Positions 10,218 through 19,714 of a DNA stretch of 64,000 nt are shown piece by piece (positions within the stretch are counted from its first letter, which is position 1; each line of letters begins with the position of its first letter). The stretch is from an uncultured Rhizobiaceae group bacterium (GTDB taxonomy: Bacteria > Pseudomonadota > Alphaproteobacteria > Rhizobiales > Rhizobiaceae). Below the pieces are notes generated by a model. The model made no database searches and was not told the DNA's origin. It saw only the letters and a list, made by a program, of their open reading frames with translations. The stretch lies in NCBI GenBank assembly GCA_947501445.1, contig CANMVS010000016.1, forward strand, positions 62,001 through 126,000. Direction: 5' to 3'. The translations under genes and the position numbers were made by a program.

Positions 10218-10523
10218 ATGACAATCAGACTGGAACAATCAAAGGCAATCGCGAGCGATGTTCGTATTCAAATACTGGATTGGCTGAAAGAGCCGCAAAA
10301 ATATTTTTCGGCTCAGGAGTCGGCTGATCCCGTCAAAGTTGGCGTATGCAATGCATTAATCACCGCAAGGCTCAATATGAGCCAGCCCACGGTCAGCCGA
10401 CATCTGGAAATCCTTCGGCAGGCCGGATTGGTCAATGTCCAACGGATTGAGAAATGGTCCTATTACTCCCGCAACGAAGCTGAATTGGCACATTACGCCG
10501 ATTGGGTTTCAAAGGATTTATGA
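10218..10523 (+). CDS. ArsR-family winged-helix regulator
   Basis: 101 residues. The helix-turn-helix is 'LNMSQPTVSRHLEILRQAGLVNVQRIEKWSYY', where the recognition helix and wing match the ArsR/SmtB fold. The first 40 residues resemble the 'ASDVRIQILDWLKEP' helix of the family. I see no metal-binding Cys cluster; one Cys (GVCNAL) is present, so the inducer may be organic. The stop overlaps the ATG of the following transporter remnant (ATGA). Confidence 0.85.
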   Translation: MTIRLEQSKAIASDVRIQILDWLKEPQKYFSAQESADPVKVGVCNALITARLNMSQPTVSRHLEILRQAGLVNVQRIEKWSYYSRNEAELAHYADWVSKDL

Positions 10524-11163
10524 GACCGATGAAAAACGACGTGTCGACCGGCGTGGAACAACGGAATTTTCTTGCTCTTTTGATGCAAGGTATAACACGA
10601 CGGGTCTCCTACGAACTCAGTAGCGACAAGTTCGTCCTGCCATTTCTTTTTGCGGCACTTGGCGGGCCCATGACCTTTTCCGGGTTGTTCACGTCGATCA
10701 TGGTCATTGGCCGGCTTGTTGCCCAACTGGCAGGCGCCCGTCTGGCAGGCATCAGCACACATCAGGGTGGTTGGCTTGGCTGTTTTCTGCGGCCCATTCT
10801 GCGGCCTATCACACCATAACAGATCCAGGCCTCAGCCTCTTCGTAATCACATTCAGTTTCAGCATGATCGCCGGAAGCCTTGTTCGGCAATCGAATGACG
10901 AGCAACGTCCCTACGTCATCGCCATCGCCAATCTCACCACCGGCATTATCGGTATTCCATTTGCCCTGCTTGCCGGATTGATTGCCCAGGAGCGCGGCGC
11001 CATAATTGCTCTGGCGATCATGGCGGCGCTGAACATTGTAACCGCAACCTACGCAAGAATCCTGCCCAATGCCAAATCAGAAAGGGCAAAATCTACATCA
11101 GGGAAGCAGGTCCCAAGTGGTGCAATCGGCTCAGCGCCTGTCGAAAAATTTGCGAACCCGTGA
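10520..11163 (+). pseudogene. Broken MFS-type transporter
   Basis: The first frame (MRPMKNDV... to LAGISTHQG) carries membrane-helix sequence, then shifts frame near 10,770 and continues in another frame (GLSLFVITFSFSMIAGS ... IVTATYARILPNA) with more helices and a transporter-like C-terminus. The combined length is only about 210 residues, half that of a 12-helix carrier, so there is both a frameshift and probably an internal deletion. It was likely the efflux partner of the divergent hydrolase under ArsR control. Confidence 0.65.
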
Positions 11164-11246
11164 ACCGCAACACCGAGCGGTCGGGTTATGTTGCACCGTT
11201 CGTGGAACGGCGAGGAGACTGCCAAAACAGTGCCCGCGTCTATCCA

Positions 11247-11352
11247 GACCGTTTCACATTTTGTCAGAAACGGGTCAGCGGTGTCGACCGTTGATTTTGC
11301 AGATGCATTCTGGTTTTGCCGATTCCGTCAAAACCTGACTTTGCTCCAGCAA
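11247..11352 (+). repeat. Dispersed repeat, copy B (about 106 bp)
   Basis: Second copy of the element at 9208-9312, same orientation. It is followed by an extremely A/T-rich stretch (about 11,400-11,480) upstream of the first small secreted protein gene. No coding frame is shared between the copies. Confidence 0.75.
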
Positions 11353-11501
11353 GTTCAAATTTCGCAATCCTGACGGTGTTTCATTGCAAGCGTGACATCA
11401 CCTCAATTAAATATAAATAAATATTATTTTACTATTTGTTGTATTATATTATTATTAATACTATAATAATACTATATTAAGGCAATAAGGAGATGCAGCT
11501 T

Positions 11502-11909
11502 ATGTTTTCAAACAAGCTCGGTTTGCTATTATGTGGTGCATTGCTTGCTGGCAGCACCGCCGCGGCCATCGCACAAAGTCCCGAAGATGGGTTTCGCAAG
11601 GTTATCATCGCGACAGTGCCCAATACTACCTTCTCAATTCCAACGCAGGCCCTCGCGGCCCTTCCCGGCATGGTTCCAATGATTGTCTATGTACCAGCAC
11701 AGCAGATGCCCCACCAGTCAATAACAGCGCCATTCCCGCCCCATTCACATGCACCAGCCGCTCAATCCATTGAGGCAACGCATTGTTCGATCAATGATGT
11801 TGATGTGCTGACGCAGGATTCACCGAGTTGTGCGAAGGCAGGCGGGCAGGTTGTGGCTGAACGCGCGTCTTTTGCAAATTCGCCGCCAGCGGGTGACTGG
11901 ATGCCGTAA
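11502..11909 (+). CDS. Small secreted protein, PGM-THC family copy 1
   Basis: 135 residues with a Sec signal peptide (MFSNKLGLLLCGALLAGS, cleavage probably AIA-Q). The mature part has three blocks shared with genes at 12415, 41286 and 41821: 'LPGMVPMIVYVPAQQM', 'PPHSHAP' and 'THCSINDVDVLTQDSPSCAKAGG' ending VVAERASF. Two cysteines are invariant in the family. AAGGAG lies 9 bases before ATG 11502, which excludes the upstream ATG at 11493. Function unknown; I do not recognise the family. It is preceded by an unusually A/T-rich promoter region. Confidence 0.85.
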   Translation: MFSNKLGLLLCGALLAGSTAAAIAQSPEDGFRKVIIATVPNTTFSIPTQALAALPGMVPMIVYVPAQQMPHQSITAPFPPHSHAPAAQSIEATHCSINDVDVLTQDSPSCAKAGGQVVAERASFANSPPAGDWMP

Positions 11910-12414
11910 TAATTTTCGGGTCACTGAACCGCCAGGAGTGAGAAAAAGGCACGCACGGATGAACACTGAAAGGTGTGTCTTGTCGTCTGCTTTCCGTTTC
12001 ATACCAGCGGTCGCTGAAAGTTGCGCCTGCAACACAACGATGCCGGTGCGTTTTTCACCGACATCGTATGTGTGGTTGCCAGAAGGCTTGCCTGGACCCT
12101 GACCATCCTGACATCGTCTGGATTGACAAAAGGATGCTGCGGGAGATGGTCAATTCCTGCAGTCACACCAGGTTGTTGCGCGGCAACGCTTCGGCCGGGG
12201 CCTGATGCAAACAGCCATTGCAGCCTGAACCAAATCGGTTTGTTTGTTGTTTCCGGCGCAAAACGGTGCATCGCCACAACTGCCTGTCGATTGGCATGCC
12301 CCGGCTCCAACCTCACAAATATTGGAAACTACATTTCAGATATTTGTATTTACTCTATACTTGTTTTATGCTTTATATAAACAATGCACTCAAGTCAAAC
12401 GGGAGTATATCCAG
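11910..12414. other. Intergenic stretch between the two paralogues
   Basis: About 505 bases with only short, family-less frames in all six readings. The part just upstream of copy 2 (12,320-12,400) is A/T-rich and likely holds its promoter. A degenerate former gene is possible but I cannot support one. Confidence 0.35.
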
Positions 12415-12858
12415 ATGGCATCAAAAACAATCAGATCCCTCATGATCAGCGGGGTTCTTGTGGGTTCGGGCGCTCTGTATTTTGCGCAGGCCGCCGGAGC
12501 GCAAGAAAACAGACTATTCGGGAACGGAAAGACCCCTACATATGCAGTCCCAACACAATTGGCACCAACCCTTGCTGCCCCTCCCGGCATGGTCCCCATG
12601 ATAGTCTATGTGCCAGCACCGACCCAATACAGACAGCCAATGGCAGTTCCAGTGGCACCGCCCGTTGCGCCGCATACCCATGCCCCTCAACCGCCGCGGG
12701 CAGCACAAACAATTCAGGCAACCCATTGCTCGATCAATGACGTCGACGTGCTGACACAGGACGCACCGAGCTGCGAAAAGGCCGGCGGCAAAGTTGTGGC
12801 AGAACGGGCCTCATTTGCCGATTTTCAGGGAACGTGCCCACCCGGATGGGATTGCTGA
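12415..12858 (+). CDS. Small secreted protein, PGM-THC family copy 2
   Basis: 147 residues. The signal peptide (MASKTIRSLMISGVLVGSGA, cleavage near AGA-Q) is followed by a Pro-rich stretch, 'PPGMVPMIVYVPAP', 'PHTHAPQPP', and the C-terminal block 'THCSINDVDVLTQDAPSCEK' plus AGGKVVAERASF. The tail adds two cysteines (GTCPPGWDC). GGGAG is 9 bases upstream of the ATG. It is adjacent and codirectional to copy 1, consistent with tandem duplication followed by divergence. Confidence 0.85.
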   Translation: MASKTIRSLMISGVLVGSGALYFAQAAGAQENRLFGNGKTPTYAVPTQLAPTLAAPPGMVPMIVYVPAPTQYRQPMAVPVAPPVAPHTHAPQPPRAAQTIQATHCSINDVDVLTQDAPSCEKAGGKVVAERASFADFQGTCPPGWDC

Positions 12859-13138
12859 TACGGCGAGGTTAGCGAATTCATGCACCTGAATATCAAGGCA
12901 ACTGCCAAAGAACTCTTTTGTATCTGCGATCAGGGTCCGCACCCGCGCTCCCTGATCGCAGGTGCGGCACGGCTTTCTGTGAGGTTTACCAGACAATCAA
13001 TATTCTTTAAAGCCATCAGCAACCGCGGCTATTAGCATTAGCCAATTTGTTGCAAGACAAACATCGCTAAAAACACAATCGCAAGAGTCAGTCAAGCAAT
13101 TTTATTCAACAAAATCAACATTTTACAGTAAATATTAT

Positions 13139-13214
<76 letters not shown>

Positions 13215-13366
13215 AACAGCCTTTTTATGGACCGGAAAGTGTTGGTAAACCCGGTCGGGCGAGCGGGGTTATAACATGTCCGTGGAGCGTGTCCAGACGA
13301 ATATCGACTGATCGGAATGTTTTTTACCGGAAAGATTATCGACCATCAATTGATCATCTGAAAACG

Positions 13367-13579
13367 TCATTCCCCATCTGGTGAAGGGTTCAGGTTTTCC
13401 TCTTCTTCTGTCACCGGAATGGCATAGGAACCCGATAACCAGCGGTTCAGGTCAACGTTTCTGCAACGTTCGGAACAAAAGGGATAGCTTGCCCGTGTGG
13501 AGGGCTTTTCACATTCGGGACACGCGCGCGCTTTTCTCAAAGGTTCGACATTGTTGCCCTTGTGCGGAAGATCAGTCAT
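13367..13579 (-). CDS. yacG: YacG, DNA gyrase inhibitor / zinc protein
   Basis: About 70 residues with four zinc-ligand cysteines in the YacG pattern (ACPECEKPS ... YPFCSERCRNVDLNRWLSG). The family binds GyrB and inhibits supercoiling in E. coli. I prefer ATG 13579 because GAGGAG is 8 bases upstream; ATG 13585 is too close to it. The gene follows maf closely, probably in one transcript. Confidence 0.9.
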   Translation of the reverse strand: MTDLPHKGNNVEPLRKARACPECEKPSTRASYPFCSERCRNVDLNRWLSGSYAIPVTEEEENLNPSPDGE

Positions 13580-13591
13580 GCTCATAACTCC

Positions 13592-14215
13592 TCAACCAGG
13601 TTCCAGCCAGTTGGCATGCACATCATAGCCTTCTCCGGAAAGAAGGTTGACCGTTTCGAGCAGTGGCAGGCCCACGACGTTTGAATAGGAGCCTACAAGC
13701 TTGGCGACAAATGAACCGGCAAGCCCCTGTATGGCATAGCCGCCAGCCTTGCCGCGCCATTGGCCCGACGCAAGATAGCTGTCGATCTCCATGCGTGACA
13801 GTCGTTTGAAACGCACCCGTGTTTCAATGATCTTCTGCCGGTAGCCATTGTTGGGCGTCACCAGGCAGATACCGGTATAGACCCGATGTGTGCGTCCCGA
13901 CAGGAGGTAAAGCGCATTTGATGCTTCGCTTACCATTTCCGTCTTGTCGAGCAGACGCCGACCAAGTGCAACAACCGTATCTGCCGCCAGAATATAGCGA
14001 TTTGGCCATGCCGGATCGCCCTTGATGGCACTTTGTGCCGCTTCGGCCTTTTCGCGCGCCAGACGGCGGGCAAGCGTGCGTGGATGTTCCGCCTTGCCCG
14101 GCGTTTCATCCAGATCCATTGGCATGAGATGATCGGGCGTTATCCCGGCCTGCTTGAGCAGTTCAAGTCTGCGCGGCGAGCCGGAGGCCAATATGAGTTT
14201 GCTGGATAGAACCAT
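13592..14215 (-). CDS. maf: Maf-family nucleoside triphosphate pyrophosphatase
   Basis: 207 residues. The N-terminal [12 protein letters not shown] motif and the 'AADTVV' metal-binding segment with the downstream 'GRTHRVYTG' are diagnostic. Maf proteins hydrolyse non-canonical or pyrimidine nucleoside triphosphates and affect septation in some bacteria; the exact subgroup is not certain. It lies between infA and yacG as expected in Hyphomicrobiales. Confidence 0.93.
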   Translation of the reverse strand: MVLSSKLILASGSPRRLELLKQAGITPDHLMPMDLDETPGKAEHPRTLARRLAREKAEAAQSAIKGDPAWPNRYILAADTVVALGRRLLDKTEMVSEASNALYLLSGRTHRVYTGICLVTPNNGYRQKIIETRVRFKRLSRMEIDSYLASGQWRGKAGGYAIQGLAGSFVAKLVGSYSNVVGLPLLETVNLLSGEGYDVHANWLEPG

Positions 14216-14241
14216 GGCGTCAGCGCAAATGCATCATGAAA

Positions 14242-14460
14242 TCATTTGAAACGGTAGGTGATACGGCCCTTGGTCAGGTCGTAGGGTGTCATTTCCACCA
14301 GCACCTTGTCGCCTGCCAGAACACGAATACGGTTCTTGCGCATGCGGCCAGCGGTATGTGCGATGATCTCGTGCTCGTTTTCCAGCTTTACCCGGAATGT
14401 TGCGTTTGGCAGCAGTTCGGTAACAACGCCGGGAAATTCGAGGACTTCTTCCTTAGCCAT
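14242..14460 (-). CDS. infA: Translation initiation factor IF-1
   Basis: 72 residues, the standard length, consisting of a single OB fold ([20 protein letters not shown] ... RITYRFK). It binds the 30S A site during initiation. The gene is followed closely by maf. Confidence 0.98.
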   Translation of the reverse strand: MAKEEVLEFPGVVTELLPNATFRVKLENEHEIIAHTAGRMRKNRIRVLAGDKVLVEMTPYDLTKGRITYRFK

Positions 14461-14711
14461 ATAGTCAATGTCATCCTGTTTTTGTGACGTGCGCGATCAA
14501 TCCGCCACGTTTGCGCGGGAAACTACACAATCACTTGGTGTTTGTGAACCAAAGAAACGCCCACAACTCAATTGTCTCTCGGCAGTCACGCCGTTTCGGC
14601 TCTTATTAGGGCAGTTTTGTTGAAAAGGGAAACAGTTGTGGTGAAAATCCACCATTGAGATGGACCGGTGCAGAAAAATCCATCCCGCCGCCGTACATTC
14701 AGCTTGGTCCG
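14461..14711. other. Intergenic region upstream of infA
   Basis: About 250 bases without a supported gene. It is expected to carry the infA promoter; no motif stands out. Confidence 0.4.
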
Positions 14712-15209
14712 TTAGCCAGATTTTGCAAATCGCCGTTTCAGCAATGTGTCGATATGATTGCGAACGTCGCGATAGGCATCCAATATCTGGTTGCGGGTGC
14801 CTGTCGCGACCGTCGGATCAGGCGTTGGCCAATAGACGACGTCAACGGCGCTGGAGCGGGTCATTTCAAGCGCCCGGTGATGGGCTTCGGGTGCAAGCGT
14901 GATGATCAGGTCGAAATAGTCATCTTCCAGATCATCGATGGTTTGTGGCTGGCGCCTGCCAAGGTCTAGTCCGACTTCCTCCAAGACCACATCAACAAAG
15001 GGGTCGCGCTCACTTTGTCGCACGCCGGCAGAAGCCAGATAGGTGCCTTTGGGTAAATATTTGCCTGCCAGACGCTCCGCCATGGGCGAGCGAATGGCAT
15101 TCATGCCACACATGAAAAGAATCGACGAAGGATCTGATTCCGGATCAGCGGACAGGCTGTTGGGATCAGGCGCCGCGGTCAAAATCAACCGCGCCAATGC
15201 AGGACGCAA
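14712..15209 (-). CDS. Low-molecular-weight phosphatase-like protein
   Basis: 165 residues. The phosphate-binding loop is CGMNAIRS (C-x5-R-S), and the late acidic motif 'TPDPTVATG' matches the general-acid loop of LMW protein tyrosine phosphatases. An extra 30 residues precede the loop, whereas classical LMW-PTPs have it at the extreme N-terminus; orthologues in this gene order share this. The start overlaps the end of the UPF0262 gene. Confidence 0.88.
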   Translation of the reverse strand: MRPALARLILTAAPDPNSLSADPESDPSSILFMCGMNAIRSPMAERLAGKYLPKGTYLASAGVRQSERDPFVDVVLEEVGLDLGRRQPQTIDDLEDDYFDLIITLAPEAHHRALEMTRSSAVDVVYWPTPDPTVATGTRNQILDAYRDVRNHIDTLLKRRFAKSG

Positions 15210-15661
15210 ACCAGGGTGAAGAGACGGCGCGCCGTATCAAAATCAATGGCGATTTTGCCGTTCAACCTGTCCATGAGTGTTTGCGAGCCCTCATTGTGAA
15301 TGCCGCGTCGGCCCATATCAATGGCCTCGATCTGGCTTGGCGTGGCGCTGCGGATGGCCTCATAGTAGCTCTCGCAAATCATGAAATAGTCTTTCACGAT
15401 GCGTCGCAGTGGTGTCAGCGAGAGAATATGGGTTGCAACCATCTCATCATTTTCCAGCGCGATTGAAAAGACCAGTTTGGAATCAACAAGAGACAGTTTC
15501 AGCTTATAGGGGCCACCACCATGACCCACGGGCTCGAAGCTGTTTTCCTCTATCAGGTCAAAGATTGCCACGGCACGCTCGTGTTCGACATCAGGGGTCG
15601 AGCGCCCGATGGAATCATCAAGCGTCACCTCCGAAAGTCTGAACGCGCCGCTGTCAGCCAT
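15185..15661 (-). CDS. UPF0262 family protein
   Basis: 158 residues matching the uncharacterised UPF0262 family ([47 protein letters not shown]). ATG 15661 gives the usual family length; a longer frame to 15691 exists. It sits between hisD and the LMW phosphatase gene with a 25-bp overlap of the latter, the conserved order in this group. Biochemical role unknown. Confidence 0.92.
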   Translation of the reverse strand: MADSGAFRLSEVTLDDSIGRSTPDVEHERAVAIFDLIEENSFEPVGHGGGPYKLKLSLVDSKLVFSIALENDEMVATHILSLTPLRRIVKDYFMICESYYEAIRSATPSQIEAIDMGRRGIHNEGSQTLMDRLNGKIAIDFDTARRLFTLVCVLHWRG

Positions 15662-15760
15662 GACAAAGCGTACTCCTGAATACCGGTCCAACCCTGCATC
15701 CGTGTGATCTGCTGCTGATAACAGGCCCCCTCACAGTGCAAACCATTCGCATAATAACGA

Positions 15761-17059
15761 CTATGCCCGTCTGTTCATGCGAATTGCAACAGAGCGGGCA
15801 TGGCCGTCAAGCCCTTCAGCTTCGGCCAGTGCGATTGCTGCAGGGCCCAATGCCTGCAATTGCTGCGCGTCAAGGCGCAAAATCGATGTGCGTTTAACAT
15901 AATCAAGCACCGAAAGGCCGGAAGAAAATCGTGCCGAGCGGGCTGTTGGCAACACGTGATTTGATCCGCCGACATAGTCACCGATGACTTCAGGCGTGTG
16001 ACGACCAACAAAAATGGCACCGGCATTGCGAATATGCGGCAGCAGGATGTCAGGGTCATCAACCGCCAGTTCAAGATGCTCTGCCGCGATGCGATTGACC
16101 AGTGGCATGGCGCTCGGGAAATCGGCAACAACAACAGTCGCTCCAAAATCGCGCCAGCTGGCTGACGCGATATCTGCACGTTTCAGTGTCTTTAACTGAC
16201 GCGCCACAGCGGCTTCAACTGCCGCTGCCATTTCTGCGCTATCGGTCATCAGGATCGACTGCGCCGCCGCATCATGCTCGGCCTGCGCCAGCAGATCTGC
16301 TGCGATCCAGTCGGGGTCATTGTTCTCGTCGGCCAGCACCAGCACTTCAGACGGCCCGGCAATCATATCGATGCCAACGGTGCCAAAGACCTGCCTTTTG
16401 GCGGCAGCGACATAGGCATTGCCGGGGCCGACTATTTTGGCAACCGGGGCAATGGATTGCGTTCCATAGGCAAGGGCGGCGATGGCCTGCGCCCCACCTA
16501 TGCGATAAATTTCGCAAACGCCAGCCAGCCGGGCAGCTGCCAGGACAAGGGGATTAAGCACACCATCGGGACTTGGCACGACCATGACGATGCGTTCGAC
16601 ACCGGCAACGCGGGCCGGCACAGCATTCATCAGCACAGAACTTGGATAGCTGGCGCTGCCACCGGGCACATAAAGACCCACAGCTTCTATCGCTGTCCAG
16701 CGAGAGCCCAGTCCAACGCCCAGCGCGTCGGTATAATAATCATCGGCAGGCATTTGGCGGGCGTGATGGCTTTGAATGCGCGCGTGGGCAAGCTCCAGCG
16801 CCTGCATGGTCTGGCCATCGACCATGGCAACGGCTGCATCAATCTCATCGGCTGACACAGCCATGCCTGTTTCACCCAGGTCCAGCCGATCAAATTTCCG
16901 GGTATATTCAATCAGCGCCTGATCGCCATCACGGCGTATAGTGTCGATGATTTCGGCAACAACATTATTGACGTCCTGCGACGTCTCGCGTTTCATCAAC
17001 AGCAACGCATCAAACGCAGCGGCAAAATCCGCATCATTCTGGTTCAGTCGCAGGGCCAA
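15761..17059 (-). CDS. hisD: Histidinol dehydrogenase
   Basis: 432 residues, normal length. It oxidises L-histidinol to L-histidine in two NAD-dependent steps using zinc. Visible signatures are 'GPGNAYVAAAKRQVFG', 'DMIAGPSEVLV', 'AQAEHDAAAQS' (zinc-site His) and 'AAEHLELAVDDPD' with the catalytic Glu-His. The start is TTG 17059, preceded by AGGAGA at good spacing; no ATG fits. It follows the DUF2948 gene. Confidence 0.96.
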   Translation of the reverse strand: MALRLNQNDADFAAAFDALLLMKRETSQDVNNVVAEIIDTIRRDGDQALIEYTRKFDRLDLGETGMAVSADEIDAAVAMVDGQTMQALELAHARIQSHHARQMPADDYYTDALGVGLGSRWTAIEAVGLYVPGGSASYPSSVLMNAVPARVAGVERIVMVVPSPDGVLNPLVLAAARLAGVCEIYRIGGAQAIAALAYGTQSIAPVAKIVGPGNAYVAAAKRQVFGTVGIDMIAGPSEVLVLADENNDPDWIAADLLAQAEHDAAAQSILMTDSAEMAAAVEAAVARQLKTLKRADIASASWRDFGATVVVADFPSAMPLVNRIAAEHLELAVDDPDILLPHIRNAGAIFVGRHTPEVIGDYVGGSNHVLPTARSARFSSGLSVLDYVKRTSILRLDAQQLQALGPAAIALAEAEGLDGHARSVAIRMNRRA

Positions 17060-17096
17060 TGGACTCTCCTGAAAACCGGCTTAGAGCGTGAATGGA

Positions 17097-17543
17097 TTAA
17101 ACATCAGACAGCGGGTGGTTCGGCCGAAAATCGGTTTCCCAGGCACCGCCAAGATCGCTCAACTGTGCCTCGACACATTCCACTTCCAGTTCAATGGCCG
17201 CATCACCGGAAAAAATAAGTTCCACACGGCCGGAGGGTTCTTCCTTGCCGGGCACAAAATTAACTGCCAGCAACGACAGGACATTGTCACCACCGGCACG
17301 TTTGAAACCCTTGGAGCGCACATTGCCCACCCGGTTGAAATGAAGCGCCGTGCGCCGACGCTCAAAGCCTTTTTTGCGCTTGCCGCCGGTTTCTTCCCAG
17401 ACAAATCGGTTGCCAACCAGCACGAAGCGCATTTCGCCGGCGTGATAGTCCAGATCAGCGGTCTTGAATACGGCATCCTGCATGAAAGCCGACACAACGG
17501 ACAGGTCTTCCTTGTCCAGTGCCATCAGTTTGAGTAGTTCCAT
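17097..17543 (-). CDS. DUF2948 family protein
   Basis: 148 residues. The N-terminus 'MELLKLMALDKEDLSVVSAF' and the 'DYHAGEMRFVLVGNRFVWE' segment match the alphaproteobacterial DUF2948 family, usually located between murA and hisD as here. No catalytic motif is known. Confidence 0.9.
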   Translation of the reverse strand: MELLKLMALDKEDLSVVSAFMQDAVFKTADLDYHAGEMRFVLVGNRFVWEETGGKRKKGFERRRTALHFNRVGNVRSKGFKRAGGDNVLSLLAVNFVPGKEEPSGRVELIFSGDAAIELEVECVEAQLSDLGGAWETDFRPNHPLSDV

Positions 17544-17696
17544 GAAATGCCCTTGGGGTGTGGTGTCAACAAATGCGGCGAATTATACGCCAGGGTCTCT
17601 AATTAGTCATTCAGGCGCGCTGACGCAATCATCATGTGACCAATGCGCCCGCTTTTGCACCATACGCAAGCATAAATCCCTGCAGGCAACTGCCTG

Positions 17697-18986
17697 TCAC
17701 GAACTCAACCGCTCAACGTTTGCGCCGCAGCGGGTGAGTTTTTCTTCCAGCCGTTCAAATCCACGATCCAGATGATAGACCCGATTGACGATGGTTTCAC
17801 CCTCTGCCACCAGACCGGCAATGACCAGTGAAACCGAAGCACGCAGATCAGTAGCCATAACCGGCGCGCCGGTCAGCACTTCAACGCCCCTGATGGTTGC
17901 CGTCTGGCCGGACAGGGAAATATCAGCGCCCAGGCGGGCCAGTTCCTGAACATGCATGAAGCGGTTTTCAAAAATTGTTTCTGTGACGTGCGATGTACCA
18001 TTGGCGCGCGTCATCAACGCCATGAATTGCGCCTGCAGATCGGTCGGAAACCCTGGAAACGGATCAGTTGTCACATCCACCGGCTGTAGTCCGGCACCAT
18101 TGCGACGGACACGTATGCCTGAATTCGTCGGTGTAATTTCCACGCCAGCCTGGCGCAGCGTATCCAGCGCGCTGTCGAGCAGGTTGGCATTGGTATCTTC
18201 CAGCGTGACATCACCGCCAGCCATTGCAACAGCCATGGCATAGGTGCCGGTTTCAATGCGATCCGGCAGAACGCGGTGACGCGCGCCCGAAAGGGCACTG
18301 ACGCCTTCAATGGTAATTGTCGATGTGCCGGCACCTGATATCCGCGCACCCATGGCATTCAGGCATTCGGCCAGATTGACCACTTCGGGTTCGCGGGCCG
18401 CATTGCCAAGTTCAACTGTGCCATTTGCCAACGCTGCTGCCATCATCAATACATGGGTTGCACCAACGGAGACTTTGGGAAAGTCAAACCGTCCCGCCTG
18501 AATGCCCTTCGGCGCCCGTGCATTGACATAGCCGCCATCGATGTCAATTTCGACACCCAGCGCTTTCAATCCATCAATAAACAGATCCACAGGCCGTGTA
18601 CCAATGGCGCACCCGCCGGGCAATGATACCCGCGCCTCACCCATACGTGCCACAAGTGGGCCAATGACCCAAAAGCTCGCCCTCATCTTGGACACCAGTT
18701 CATAAGGTGCAGTGGTATCGACAATTTGACGCGCGGTAAAATGGACCGTGCGGGAGTAGCCCTCTCCCTGTTTTTCGCGTCGGCCATTGACCGAATAATC
18801 AACGCCATGGTTGCCAAGAATGCGGATCAACTGCTCAACGTCCGCCAGATGCGGTACATTTTCCAGGGTCAGCGTATCGTCCGTCATCAAGGAGGCGATC
18901 ATCAGTGGCAAAGCCGCGTTTTTGGCGCCCGATATCGGAATCACGCCATTGAGCGTATTGCCACCAACAATTTTAATTCGATCCAT
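17697..18986 (-). CDS. murA: UDP-N-acetylglucosamine 1-carboxyvinyltransferase
   Basis: 429 residues from ATG 18986 (MDRIKIVGG), normal for MurA. It transfers enolpyruvate to UDP-GlcNAc, the first committed peptidoglycan step. '[11 protein letters not shown]' carries the catalytic Lys and '[14 protein letters not shown]' holds the active-site Cys, so the enzyme should be fosfomycin-sensitive. The same open frame extends upstream to 19,424 but that part lacks MurA sequence. Confidence 0.97.
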   Translation of the reverse strand: MDRIKIVGGNTLNGVIPISGAKNAALPLMIASLMTDDTLTLENVPHLADVEQLIRILGNHGVDYSVNGRREKQGEGYSRTVHFTARQIVDTTAPYELVSKMRASFWVIGPLVARMGEARVSLPGGCAIGTRPVDLFIDGLKALGVEIDIDGGYVNARAPKGIQAGRFDFPKVSVGATHVLMMAAALANGTVELGNAAREPEVVNLAECLNAMGARISGAGTSTITIEGVSALSGARHRVLPDRIETGTYAMAVAMAGGDVTLEDTNANLLDSALDTLRQAGVEITPTNSGIRVRRNGAGLQPVDVTTDPFPGFPTDLQAQFMALMTRANGTSHVTETIFENRFMHVQELARLGADISLSGQTATIRGVEVLTGAPVMATDLRASVSLVIAGLVAEGETIVNRVYHLDRGFERLEEKLTRCGANVERLSS

Positions 18987-19035
18987 TCCCCATTCGGGCC
19001 CCGGCCCGCCTTCTGTGTGTGTTCGGCCCGCCGCA

Positions 19036-19245
19036 TCAGCGTGGCTTGTTTTCCTTTGAAGCCGGCAAACCCGCCGTCTCATCCATGGCACCGCCGCGCC
19101 GCGCCCTGACCTGCTGCTTGCGCCGTTGCAGGTTGACCCGCAACTGCTCGGCCAGACGGTCCTTGCGAATTTGTGCTGCGCTCTTGCCAACATTGGGGCT
19201 CTTGCCCGCATCGGCATGCCCGCTGGTGCTGTTATCCTGTCCCAT
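19036..19245 (-). CDS. Conserved small basic protein upstream of murA
   Basis: 69 residues, rich in Arg, Lys and Gln: '[20 protein letters not shown]'. Short basic coiled proteins of this type are commonly found directly upstream of murA in Hyphomicrobiales. ATG 19245 is chosen; an alternative is 19263. No function is known. It is probably cotranscribed with murA. Confidence 0.55.
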   Translation of the reverse strand: MGQDNSTSGHADAGKSPNVGKSAAQIRKDRLAEQLRVNLQRRKQQVRARRGGAMDETAGLPASKENKPR

Positions 19246-19437
19246 AATGCCGACATACCCCATTCACCCGATGGAGGCAAAGGGCAATTGCATGGCACAA
19301 TTCGGGCAAATGGGGCGGCGTCGCCGGCCTGGCCAGATCGCAATTGAAAAAAACCTGTCAAATCATACCGCTTTGGTGCTTGCGCTTGGCCAAAGTCTAT
19401 GGCAATAGGCAGCGCGTTCCTCAATGAGGCACCCGAT

Positions 19438-19512
<75 letters not shown>

Positions 19513-19570
19513 TAAAAACTCAATAAAAACAACGCCTTAAAAAATCTCAGATTTGCACAACTCGACGTCG

Positions 19571-19631
19571 TGTACGTTAATTGTACATAAAATACCCCCG
19601 TTTGCGCTTCAAACTTGTACAAAACCTGTAC
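19571..19631. promoter_or_regulatory. Cluster of TGTAC repeats beside attL
   Basis: The pentamer TGTAC occurs four times in 61 bases (19571, 19582, 19616, 19627), often as TTGTACA. Because it sits between the tRNA and the integrase gene, it may be an array of integrase or excisionase arm-type binding sites. No gene is supported in this gap. Confidence 0.4.
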
Positions 19632-19684
19632 ACGAAGTTCAGCGTTTGTTCTCTTTGCTTGAGGGTATTCGTTCATGTTTTTTG

Positions 19685-19714
19685 ATGAGGTAGAGAAAAA
19701 AATCTCTACCTCAT
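19685..19714 (-). promoter_or_regulatory. Perfect 12-bp hairpin at the 3' end of the integrase gene
   Basis: ATGAGGTAGAGA, a 6-base A loop, then TCTCTACCTCAT. The stem covers the integrase stop codon. No U-run follows on either strand, so a simple intrinsic terminator is unlikely; a processing or stability element is possible. Confidence 0.5.

Noticed and set aside
11999-12316. Minus-strand frame between the two chromosomal paralogues
   Set aside because: Some segments look protein-like, but no family match, ribosome site or consistent domain could be supported.
18987-19424. N-terminal extension of the murA reading frame
   Set aside because: The extra 146 residues do not resemble MurA and overlap the conserved small basic gene; ATG 18986 gives the normal enzyme length.
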